A DNA stretch of 6,151 nucleotides from Candidatus Aminicenantota bacterium (GCA_030639705.1 DAOWKX010000244.1:1-6151), one strand, 5' to 3'. Numbered from the stretch's first letter, positions 1-5,909 are shown. The notes: generated by a model from the letters alone, not told the origin. Program-made: numbers and translations.

Positions 1-681
1 ATGGTGGATGTGGTACTCTATTTTCAGGGAGAAATCAAATCAGATCTGAGAATACTGAGAGCTGAAAAAAACAGATTCGGACCGATTAATGAATTAGGTA
101 TATTTCAGATGACCGGAACCGGTTTGACCTCCATTACCGATCCAAGCCACTTTTTCATCCAAAACCGCAAAACCACCGAACCTGGAATTTCCATCTTCCC
201 CACCATGAATGGAATGCGGTCTCTGTTGATTGAAATCCAGGCGCTGGTCACCGAGAGCCCGTTCACCGGGAATCCAAGAAGAATTTCAGTGGGCTTTGAT
301 AATTACCGCATGTCCATGTTGATTTCCATCATTGAGAAAAAACTGAAACTTCCCTTTTATAAATTCGATGTTTTTCTCAATATTACCGGAGGGATGAGCA
401 TACGGGAAACAGCCGGGGATTTATCCGTTCTCTCGGCACTGATTTCCAGTTATAAAAATTTTTCTGTACCGGAAGATACCGTTATCATCGGAGAGGTCGG
501 CCTTACCGGCGAAGTCAGACCGGTCAACCTTATTGACAACCGGATAAAAGAGGCAAAACGCCAGGGATTTAAAAAATTCATATTACCCGCCAACCAGTCA
601 AACCTCAACCATATAAAAAACATCTCTGCTATTCCGGTCAAAAATATATACGACTTTTACAATTACATAAAGAAAAAATAA
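1..681 (+). CDS. radA: RadA/Sms DNA repair protein, C-terminal half (5' end outside window)
   Basis: RadA is a RecA-like ATPase and branch-migration factor that processes recombination intermediates in the cytoplasm. The visible 226 residues start just before the family hallmark KNRFG (residues 23-27, in the stretch LRAEKNRFGPINELGIF). The C-terminal Lon-protease-like domain follows, with RSLLIEIQALV (73-83), the VGFDNYRMSML segment (97-107), NITGGMSIRETAGDLSVL (127-144) and GEVGLTGEVRPV (164-175). Family members are about 450 residues long, so the N-terminal zinc finger and Walker A/B region lie upstream of the window. The ATG at position 1 is therefore almost certainly an internal methionine (families read ..MVD-VLYFEG here) and not the start. 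The frame is open to TAA at 679-681. A palindromic terminator follows directly, so this gene probably ends its transcription unit. Confidence 0.95.
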   Translation: MVDVVLYFQGEIKSDLRILRAEKNRFGPINELGIFQMTGTGLTSITDPSHFFIQNRKTTEPGISIFPTMNGMRSLLIEIQALVTESPFTGNPRRISVGFDNYRMSMLISIIEKKLKLPFYKFDVFLNITGGMSIRETAGDLSVLSALISSYKNFSVPEDTVIIGEVGLTGEVRPVNLIDNRIKEAKRQGFKKFILPANQSNLNHIKNISAIPVKNIYDFYNYIKKK

Positions 682-714
682 AAAATCTCATTATGATATC
701 ATAAGAAATTTTTT
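680..714 (+). terminator. AT-rich palindromic terminator after radA
   Basis: A perfect 14-bp palindrome, TTATGATATCATAA (691-704), is flanked by an A-run (680-685) and a T-run (709-714). Apart from a bulge and a mismatch, these runs can extend the stem. The structure begins at the radA stop codon and ends in six T residues, which is the form of an intrinsic terminator. GC content in the stem is low, so efficiency is uncertain. Because the arms are A- and T-rich on both sides, it could act in either direction. Confidence 0.5.
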
Positions 715-735
715 ATGAAAATTTTAAAATCTTAC

Positions 736-764
736 TTGAAATTCTTTTTTCCCTTTCATATAAT
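736..764 (+). promoter_or_regulatory. Sigma70-type promoter for the UPF0158/Fpg-like operon
   Basis: TTGAAA (736-741) and a perfect TATAAT (759-764) are separated by 17 bp, which is close to ideal for the housekeeping sigma factor. Transcription should start near 771. It lies just after the radA terminator and ahead of the possible small ORF at 822 and the UPF0158 gene at 964. The leader before the UPF0158 gene would be about 190 nt, or about 50 nt if the small ORF is translated. Confidence 0.65.
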
Positions 765-821
765 TTTAATGATTAGAGATGGATAATTTTTAAATCCCGT
801 GTCAATTTAAGATGGAAACTC

Positions 822-980
822 ATGAGAATTAAGTTTACATTCGATTCAACCGAATTAAAAATCAACTTGCGGGCTGCCCCTTTTTCTGGAAGATCACCCG
901 TTCTCCATTACATCCGTAAAGGTTCTATCTACAAGGGATTGATACCCGGATTGGAGATAAATAATGAAAAGAAAAATTAA
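822..980 (+). CDS. Possible 52-residue small protein overlapping the UPF0158 start
   Basis: An ATG-to-TAA reading frame of 52 codons starts at 822 and ends at 978-980, overlapping the UPF0158 start by 17 bp in another frame. The product begins MRIKFTFDSTELKINL and includes HYIRKGSIYKGLIPGLEI. It is basic, has no clear membrane segment, and I do not recognise the family. Support comes from the strong promoter about 50 nt upstream and from the lack of any other explanation for the roughly 190-nt leader. The ribosome binding site is weak: only GGA (815-817) lies upstream of the ATG. If translated, it could couple to the UPF0158 gene, whose own SD lies inside it. It could equally be a chance frame, a leader peptide or a decayed gene. 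Confidence 0.35.
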   Translation: MRIKFTFDSTELKINLRAAPFSGRSPVLHYIRKGSIYKGLIPGLEINNEKKN

Positions 981-1413
981 AACTACCATGGATGAATTAA
1001 TCATGGCTTTTGATATGAATGCCAATGAATATTCACAGTATTTAAATCTGGAAACCGGCGGGATTGCCATCATCAGTGAGCTGTCAGATTCCTTTGATGA
1101 GAACGGCAATGAGATTAACTGGGATGATACAGAAAGATTTGATGATAAAAGCAAATATATCCTCGTTCCCGGTTCGGATCCCCGCGAGGCCTTTGAGATC
1201 ATGGAAAGATTTACCGAAACCGTGGAAAACCGGGAGCTCCAGCAGAAACTGTGCCATGCCCTGAGCGTCCACCGCCCCTTCTATCATTTCAAAGATGTCT
1301 TATTGAATTACCCTGACGAACAGAAAAGATGGTTTTCTTTTCAGGAACAGGCCATCAGACAACAAATCCATGACTGGCTGGAACAAAACAACCTTGAGTT
1401 AGAGAAAAAATGA
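964..1413 (+). CDS. UPF0158 family protein
   Basis: This 149-residue protein matches the UPF0158 family (Pfam PF03682), whose function is not established. Typical features are visible: YLNLETG (26-32) near the N-terminus, KYILVPGSDPREAFEIMERF (64-83), then ALSVHRPFYHFKDVL (99-113), and a C-terminal amphipathic stretch containing YPDEQKRWFSF (116-126) and IHDWLEQNNLE (135-145). The protein is acidic in its first two thirds, probably soluble, and has no signal peptide. The length is usual for the family. The start is supported by GGAG at 953-956, 7 nt before the ATG. Its end overlaps the Fpg-like gene by four bases (ATGA at 1410-1413), which implies one operon and probably coupled translation. 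That pairing hints at a DNA-related role, but this is inference only. Confidence 0.85.
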   Translation: MKRKIKTTMDELIMAFDMNANEYSQYLNLETGGIAIISELSDSFDENGNEINWDDTERFDDKSKYILVPGSDPREAFEIMERFTETVENRELQQKLCHALSVHRPFYHFKDVLLNYPDEQKRWFSFQEQAIRQQIHDWLEQNNLELEKK

Positions 1414-2240
1414 TTGAAATACCCGAATCTTTAGTTTTAGCGAAACAATTAAACAAAATCCTTAAGGGCCGGATCATCACCGGTGTTACTCCCTGGCAAT
1501 CACCCCATAAACTGGCTTTTATTTATGGTGATCCGGCAAACTATGGCGAGCTGTTTAATGGCAAAACCTTTGAACAAGCCTATGGATTTGGTAGTTGGGT
1601 GGAGATGAAGTTTGAGGATCGTATTCTGGCAGTCAGTGAAGGAACCGGTCTGCTTTATACCGACCAGGAAAAGAAATTACCAAAAAAACACCAAATGCTT
1701 TTAAAATTTGATAATGGCTCTATGATATGTGCCTTTGTAAAAATGTATGGTGCGGTAGTTGGGACCAAAGACAGTGAATATAAAAATAAGTATTATATTG
1801 TAGCCAAGGAGAAACCATCTGTATTTTCCGAGGATTTTGATCTGGAATATTTTGAAACCATGATGGAAGATGAGGGGGTACAGAAATTAAGCATCAAGGC
1901 TTTCCTTGCCACGGAACAGCGAATACCGGGATTGGGTAATGGTGTTTTGCAGGACATTCTTTGTAACAGTAAAATTCATCCCAGGGAAAAGGTAAAAAAT
2001 ATATCAAAAAAACAAAGGGATTTTTTATATCAAACCATCATATCCACTTTAAGGGAGATGAAAGAACAAGGGGGGCGGGATACAGAAAAAGATCTTTTTG
2101 GAAATAATGGCGGCTACCAAACAAAGATGAGTAAAAATACCGTAAATCAACCATGCCAGGTATGTAATACCAATATAGTAAAAGCGAGTTACATGGGAGG
2201 CAGTATCTACTTTTGCCCAATCTGCCAACACCTAAAGTGA
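1410..2240 (+). CDS. Divergent Fpg/Nei (H2TH) family DNA glycosylase-like protein
   Basis: The 276-residue protein has the overall plan and length of Fpg/Nei enzymes, which excise oxidised bases from DNA. The N-terminus is MIEIPES, against MPELPE in Fpg, so Glu3 is kept but the catalytic Pro2 is Ile. The H2TH domain is clear: SIKAFLATEQRIPGLGNG (161-178), with Lys163 and Asn177 at the places of the DNA-contacting Lys and Asn, then IHP (189-191). The C-terminal zinc finger has four cysteines (249, 252, 269, 272) in PCQVC and FCPIC. The finger arginine found in Fpg five residues before the third Cys appears to be Gly. The segment RDTEKDLFGNNGGYQTKMSK (223-242) is characteristic of a divergent subgroup, often annotated as formamidopyrimidine-DNA glycosylase or endonuclease VIII. 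It is translationally coupled to the UPF0158 gene and has only a weak SD (AGAG, 1401-1404). It may be an active enzyme with altered chemistry or a lesion-binding protein. Confidence 0.85.
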   Translation: MIEIPESLVLAKQLNKILKGRIITGVTPWQSPHKLAFIYGDPANYGELFNGKTFEQAYGFGSWVEMKFEDRILAVSEGTGLLYTDQEKKLPKKHQMLLKFDNGSMICAFVKMYGAVVGTKDSEYKNKYYIVAKEKPSVFSEDFDLEYFETMMEDEGVQKLSIKAFLATEQRIPGLGNGVLQDILCNSKIHPREKVKNISKKQRDFLYQTIISTLREMKEQGGRDTEKDLFGNNGGYQTKMSKNTVNQPCQVCNTNIVKASYMGGSIYFCPICQHLK

Positions 2241-2354
2241 AGGGGTCTGTATCTCTTTTGTCATTCCCTCCCGCAATCTCTTCCTCCCAACACTAACCAT
2301 GCTGTAATCCAATCCAGGAAATTCCCCTGTTTCCCTTCCCTTCAAGCCATAATA
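2232..2354 (-). pseudogene. C-terminal remnant of an IS200-like/REP-associated tyrosine transposase
   Basis: The minus strand reads 40 residues from just below an in-frame TGA (2355-2357) to TAG (2232-2234). They contain GLKGRETGEFPGLDYS followed by MVSVGRKRLREGMTKE. This matches the DnaA-domain-IV-like helix-turn-helix that ends many Y1_Tnp (IS200-like, REP-associated) transposases, which typically read REIGE-x-FGLDYS-x-VS-x-x-x-KRLRE. The catalytic HUH and tyrosine regions are absent. The same frame continues weakly upstream as far as another stop at 2433-2435, with no recognisable motif. No ribosome site or start suits a free protein, so I read it as decay. Its last bases overlap the end of the Fpg-like gene on the other strand. 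Confidence 0.6.
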
Positions 2355-2401
2355 TCAATACAAAACTTTCATAAATGTCTGTATTTTTGTCACACTGCTA
2401 T

Positions 2402-2460
2402 TCATCAATTCATCAATTCCAAATAAGAAAATTCACTGGTCTCGCAAAAAAAGTCGAGGC
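2402..2460. repeat. Small tandem repeat and hairpin upstream of the ATPase gene
   Basis: TCATCAAT occurs twice in tandem (2402-2409 and 2410-2417). About 20 bp further on, GTCTCG (2439-2444) can pair with CGAGGC (2455-2460), one pair being a G-T wobble, across a 10-nt A-rich loop. Both lie between the transposase remnant and the ATPase promoter. They could be the worn end of the mobile element, but no matching second end was found. Confidence 0.3.
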
Positions 2461-2495
2461 TAAAACCGTTACAGGTAAATGATTTCAAGTATCAT

Positions 2496-2524
2496 TTGAC
2501 TTTTTTGGAGTACTTGTATAAAAT
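2496..2524 (+). promoter_or_regulatory. Promoter of the AAA_14/DUF4143 gene, predicting a leaderless mRNA
   Basis: TTGACT (2496-2501) and TAAAAT (2519-2524) are separated by 17 bp. Exactly six bases (AGTCTT) lie between the -10 box and the ATG at 2531. Transcription usually starts about 7 nt after the -10 box, so +1 should be the A of the start codon. No Shine-Dalgarno sequence is present before the ATG, which fits leaderless translation. Confidence 0.7.
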
Positions 2525-2530
2525 AGTCTT

Positions 2531-3727
2531 ATGATAGAAATAAACAGAAAAATCTACCCGGTTTTAAAAACTGAATTAAATTATGACGAAATTACGATAT
2601 TGATTGGAGCGCGTCAGGTAGGGAAAACCCATTTGATGAAAAAACTTTTTAAGCTTTATCAAAAACAGGGAAAAAAAGCTAAATTTTATGACCTTGAACA
2701 ACCAGAAACACTTTTGCTTTTTAATAAAAGTGAACAAGATATTATTAAAGAATTGGTCAGGGATAATAATGTTATATTTCTGGATGAATTTTATTATATA
2801 AAAAATGCATCTCATATCTTTAAAGCCATATACGACAGTGGATATAAAACCAAAATTTTTGCCTCTGGCTCATCCTCCCTCCAGATTCACAAACATTTGA
2901 AAGAATCTCTTGCTGGGAGAAAGCGGATATATACAATTTTCCCCTGCTCATATCAGGAGATGATTGATCTGTGGGGGAATAACTGCCTTGAGAACTATTT
3001 AAAATATGGCGGCCTTCCGGGTATTTCAAAATATAAAAATACAAAAGATATTATTTTGCTGTTATCTGACATACATCAATCCTACATTTTGAAAGACGTT
3101 AAATCATTATTAAAAGAAGAAAATATACGCATCTTTAACAATTTGATTTACCTCCTGGCAGAACGCCAAGGTAGTATCATCTCAATCAATAACCTGGCAA
3201 GAGAATTAACCCTGACCTCAAAATCAATTGACAATTACCTCAATATTTTATCTCATACCGGTGTGGCCTTTCTAGTAATGAGTTTCAGTCGCAATATGGG
3301 AAATGAGTTGAAAAAATCAAAAAAAACCTATTTATACGACATCGGTATCAGAAATATGATTCTCAAAGATTTCAGAAATCTTGCTGAAAGAGAGGACCGT
3401 GGATATATATATGAAAGTTTTGTCTTTCTTGAGCTGCAAAAAATGGTTGATCCTTTATCTGAAATAAGATTCTGGAGAACAAAAGATGGTAAGGAGGTTG
3501 ATTTTATTTTTATTCGAAATCGTATTCCTTTTCCAATTGAGGTAAAAAGTCGCATCAAACCCGGAGAAGTAACCTCAGGTCTATCAGCATTTCTACACCG
3601 TTATCCACAAGTCCCCAAGGCATTTGTATTTAATCTGGAATATGAAGGACAAGTAGATTTCAATAATACAAAAATATATTATAAAAAGCTGACTGCAATC
3701 TCCAAATTCATTCGGTGGATAAATTAA
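2531..3727 (+). CDS. AAA_14 / DUF4143 family ATPase
   Basis: The 398-residue protein belongs to the widespread AAA_14 plus DUF4143 family of P-loop ATPases (Pfam PF13173 and PF13635), whose cellular role is unclear. Walker A is GARQVGKT (26-33), Walker B is VIFLDEF (81-87), and a sensor-like ASGSSSLQI lies at 111-119. The linker AGRKRIYTIFPCSYQEM (128-144) and KYGGLPG (158-164) are typical. A winged-helix-like stretch (about 205-250) precedes the DUF4143 C-terminus. There, Glu295, Asp324 in KEVDFIF, and IEVKS (336-340) form a pattern like PD-(D/E)XK nucleases, and the length is normal. The start is set by the family-typical N-terminus and by the promoter only 6 nt upstream. The gene stands alone, looks more AT-rich than radA or the Fpg-like gene, and follows a transposase remnant, all of which suggest an acquired accessory gene. 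Nuclease activity is not shown. Confidence 0.9.
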   Translation: MIEINRKIYPVLKTELNYDEITILIGARQVGKTHLMKKLFKLYQKQGKKAKFYDLEQPETLLLFNKSEQDIIKELVRDNNVIFLDEFYYIKNASHIFKAIYDSGYKTKIFASGSSSLQIHKHLKESLAGRKRIYTIFPCSYQEMIDLWGNNCLENYLKYGGLPGISKYKNTKDIILLLSDIHQSYILKDVKSLLKEENIRIFNNLIYLLAERQGSIISINNLARELTLTSKSIDNYLNILSHTGVAFLVMSFSRNMGNELKKSKKTYLYDIGIRNMILKDFRNLAEREDRGYIYESFVFLELQKMVDPLSEIRFWRTKDGKEVDFIFIRNRIPFPIEVKSRIKPGEVTSGLSAFLHRYPQVPKAFVFNLEYEGQVDFNNTKIYYKKLTAISKFIRWIN

Positions 3728-3786
3728 TTTAAAGAACAAAACAAATCAACAGGGACGTCAAAAGAGCCTTCTGAAGTATTGAAAGT

Positions 3787-3828
3787 TGGATTTATTTTTT
3801 CTTTGTTGGAATGAAAAATTTAAATCCA
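3787..3828. repeat. Inverted repeat in the convergent spacer
   Basis: TGGATTTA (3787-3794) and TAAATCCA (3821-3828) are perfect inverted arms. Inside them TTTTTC (3796-3801) can pair with GAAAAA (3813-3818), giving about 14 bp of stem and an 11-nt loop. The repeat lies between the convergent ATPase and ACT-like genes, where a terminator is expected, but no T-run follows on either strand, so a terminator call is weak. A smaller AT hairpin (ATATTA, TTT, TAATAT) lies at 3857-3871. The rest of this 197-bp spacer shows no gene. Confidence 0.4.
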
Positions 3829-3924
3829 CAGAATGTTTACTAAGCCGGTGAGTATCATATTATTTTAATATTAATACGCTGTTACTCCAGATATTTCAAA
3901 TAATAAAAGTGATCAGAGTGGATT

Positions 3925-5766
3925 CTATTTAATCAAATTCAGTGTATGGGTTTTGAATTCCAGAATCTCATCCTCAGCCAGAACATTATTATCTTTATGA
4001 ATCACCAGGATAAAATAAGTTCTCTGGTTCCATTCCAGTTTGGTAAAACAAATATCAAAATCCTTGATTTTTTTTATGATTTTCCCCAACATTTTTTTTT
4101 CTTTAATATAGGAAATAACAAACAAGGTTCGGTTTGAATCCAATAGATTTTTATGTCTGATAATCACCCGTTTACCTGAATCTCTATTCGATTCCTCAAT
4201 GGCCTTGGAACATAAAATAATGACTTCGACCAGCACATTAAAAGGAATTTCAATCCTGAACAATTCATCAAAATTAAAGAAAATATCCCGGATCAAAGAA
4301 ACCTTTGTGGAACTCAGTTTTTCCAGTAAATCATTCAAAACCCGCATATCAATTTCTCTGAAACCCTGATCAAAATCCCTTATCTCACCATATTCCTTAC
4401 TTAAAATATCTTTCAGTCTGGAAAAAATTTCCTTTATCGAAGAAAATTCAGACAAACTGATATTGAGTTTAAAGATATCGATCCGAACACTACCGCCATA
4501 GAATCTTGGCGGGATTGAAGAATTGATCTCTATGCCGGGTGTTTTTTCCAAAAGTGAAATTAAGGGATAGACTTTTTTCCTCCTGGTTTTATAACTGACA
4601 ACAATCAATTTGATATCAATATAGAAATCGGTTTTTTCAGCAACTTTAATAAAAACCTGACTCAAATTGGTTTTCTTTAATTCCATCATTAAAAAGGGAA
4701 TAATGGCCCGGGCATAATGTTCATATCCACCAATGGTTTTTATTTGAGAAAAATTCTTCCGGCAAGATATGACCACCAGTTTATTCAGTGATTTCTCAAT
4801 GGTCTTTATCATGTCATTATTTAGAGGTTTCCCATATTGATCCACAATCTCAATCCGATATACCAGAATTCCGTCATGGGTAACAAAACTTTTATGATGT
4901 TTGATGATATGTGCAGGTACAATAAAATTGAGGGTTTTTAAAAAATCCTCAATGGAAATGAGCTCCTCTCTGCCCACAAAGGTAATTCCGGTTAGTTTTT
5001 CATACTTGGTTTCAAAATTTTTTATTTTGATAACCTCATCTCTAGTCCTGCTCCTGATCATTTGCTGAAAACGGACATTATCCATAATCAACTCAGACAG
5101 GTCACTCACATTTCTCTCTTCCAGGTATTCTCTTGATCGAGAAGATATAAACTTTATGGCCTCGCCACTCTCCCCGGTCAAACTCTCACTGTCCGGGCCT
5201 GTGTAGGTTCGGTTCAGTCTATTAACCAGATCATTGTAAATTTCAAATTTGACTGTCTCATCTTCGAGCAGAACATATTTACTGCGGGTGCCGATGGAGG
5301 CTTCTTTAATCTTATTGATCAATTCCTTTTTTTCACCCAAAAATTGTTGATATTCTTCATGGTTATTCAGATTAAAAGCCAGAATCACAATGCCAATTAT
5401 CTTCTTCTCATATTCAACAGTGAATCCCCTCACGAATAACACATTTCTCTCTTTGTGATGAACAATGCCCAGTATGGAATTGGACATCCCCGGCCAATCT
5501 TCAGCCAGCACACCCACGGTAATGGTTCTGGGCATTGACGTCTGATCTATTTCATCGAGGATGATGACCTCCTTCTTCTTGGTTCTCTCATAATTTACTA
5601 AAAGCCGGATTAACAGAGCTCTTTGATGGAGTAAGGGAAAAATTTGCTGGGATTTGGAAATTTTATTTATTTTATCTTCTAGGTCTTTCCGGGAAATCTT
5701 GATTGGTTTTCCCTTTAAAAGCACACTTAAATGTTTGATTTCCTCTTTATCGAGTTCACTGATCAT
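3925..5766 (-). CDS. Large uncharacterised protein with ACT-like modules
   Basis: I do not recognise this 613-residue protein as a named family. Residues 80-132 look like an ACT domain: a beta strand TITVGVLAEDWPGM, a helix SNSILGIVHHKE, then strands FVRGFTVEYEKKIIGIVILAF. This is the small-molecule sensing fold of GlnD, RelA and NAD-dependent glutamate dehydrogenases. Further beta-alpha-beta stretches at about 280-331, 369-456 and 547-593 could be additional divergent modules. The arrangement recalls the N-terminal part of the large NAD-GDH, but no dehydrogenase domain is present. Residues 134-280 are helical and charged. No signal peptide or membrane segment is apparent, so it is probably cytosolic. 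The ATG at 5764-5766 lacks an SD but lies 6 nt after a -10 box. A run of nine A residues interrupts codons near residue 557. It is divergent from the HU gene and convergent with the ATPase. A sensor or regulator is a guess only. Confidence 0.75.
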   Translation of the reverse strand: MISELDKEEIKHLSVLLKGKPIKISRKDLEDKINKISKSQQIFPLLHQRALLIRLLVNYERTKKKEVIILDEIDQTSMPRTITVGVLAEDWPGMSNSILGIVHHKERNVLFVRGFTVEYEKKIIGIVILAFNLNNHEEYQQFLGEKKELINKIKEASIGTRSKYVLLEDETVKFEIYNDLVNRLNRTYTGPDSESLTGESGEAIKFISSRSREYLEERNVSDLSELIMDNVRFQQMIRSRTRDEVIKIKNFETKYEKLTGITFVGREELISIEDFLKTLNFIVPAHIIKHHKSFVTHDGILVYRIEIVDQYGKPLNNDMIKTIEKSLNKLVVISCRKNFSQIKTIGGYEHYARAIIPFLMMELKKTNLSQVFIKVAEKTDFYIDIKLIVVSYKTRRKKVYPLISLLEKTPGIEINSSIPPRFYGGSVRIDIFKLNISLSEFSSIKEIFSRLKDILSKEYGEIRDFDQGFREIDMRVLNDLLEKLSSTKVSLIRDIFFNFDELFRIEIPFNVLVEVIILCSKAIEESNRDSGKRVIIRHKNLLDSNRTLFVISYIKEKKMLGKIIKKIKDFDICFTKLEWNQRTYFILVIHKDNNVLAEDEILEFKTHTLNLIK

Positions 5767-5772
5767 TGTTTG

Positions 5773-5802
5773 ATTTTATCCCAACCTAAGATAGAAAGTC
5801 AA
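5773..5802 (-). promoter_or_regulatory. Promoter of the ACT-like gene, predicting a leaderless mRNA
   Basis: On the minus strand, TTGACT (5802-5797) and TAAAAT (5778-5773) are separated by 18 bp, and the six bases CAAACA precede the ATG at 5766. The predicted start of transcription falls on the A of the ATG. The only G-rich stretch upstream (GGTTGGG) lies inside the promoter spacer and would not be transcribed, so no SD is available. This is the same geometry as at the ATPase gene. Confidence 0.65.
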
Positions 5803-5826
5803 TTGTAGGAAATATTCTGTAAGTAT

Positions 5827-5850
5827 AAAAAGAATAAAAAAGCGCAAAAA
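5827..5850 (+). promoter_or_regulatory. Phased A-tracts upstream of the HU promoter
   Basis: Three A-tracts of 5, 6 and 5 bases (5827-5831, 5836-5841, 5846-5850) are spaced about 9 to 10 bp centre to centre, that is, on one face of the helix. This predicts intrinsic bending at about -50 to -70 from the HU start site. It could act as an UP element for RNA polymerase or as a site for HU itself. It also lies upstream of the divergent ACT-like promoter. Confidence 0.45.
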
Positions 5851-5863
5851 TGCAGATTATAAC

Positions 5864-5892
5864 TTGACTTTTCGAATTTAGTTACCTAAAAT
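5864..5892 (+). promoter_or_regulatory. HU gene promoter
   Basis: TTGACT (5864-5869), a 17-bp spacer and TAAAAT (5887-5892) form a strong sigma70-type promoter with the same hexamers as the ATPase and ACT-like promoters. Transcription should start near 5899, leaving a leader of only about 11 nt. Confidence 0.7.
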
Positions 5893-5898
5893 AAGAAC

Positions 5899-5905
5899 GG
5901 GAGGT
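5899..5905 (+). promoter_or_regulatory. Ribosome binding site of the HU gene at the mRNA 5' end
   Basis: GGGAGGT (5899-5905) lies 4 nt before the ATG at 5910 and is the best Shine-Dalgarno site in the window. It fixes the HU start. Given the promoter position, it would lie at the extreme 5' end of the transcript. Confidence 0.75.
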
Positions 5906-5909
5906 AATA

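Noticed and set aside
1..3. ATG at the first base as the start of a 226-residue protein
   Set aside because: It aligns with an internal methionine of RadA. The ATPase half of the protein must lie upstream of the window.
450..641. 63-codon minus-strand frame inside radA
   Set aside because: It is antisense to well conserved RadA sequence and has no independent support.
769..786. Five-codon ATG frame just after the TATAAT box
   Set aside because: The ATG lies only 4 nt after the -10 box, so it would precede the expected start of transcription. It is also too short to support.
894..1202. 102-codon minus-strand frame
   Set aside because: It lies antisense to the small ORF and the UPF0158 gene, has no recognisable family features and no suitable promoter. 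The plus strand has clear family similarity.
2402..2417. Two TCATCAAT copies as a CRISPR-like or iteron array
   Set aside because: There are only two direct copies with no spacers and no replication gene nearby.
2531..3727. Reading the ATPase as half of a toxin-antitoxin or defence pair
   Set aside because: No partner gene lies next to it. The neighbours are a transposase relic and a convergent unrelated gene, so a system cannot be supported.
3787..3828. Inverted repeat as an intrinsic terminator for the ATPase or ACT-like gene
   Set aside because: No T-run follows the stem on either strand and the stem is AT-rich, so it is kept only as a repeat.
3946..4137. 63-codon plus-strand frame rich in Phe
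   Set aside because: It is the antisense shadow of the ACT-like gene. The Phe content reflects Lys codons on the coding strand.
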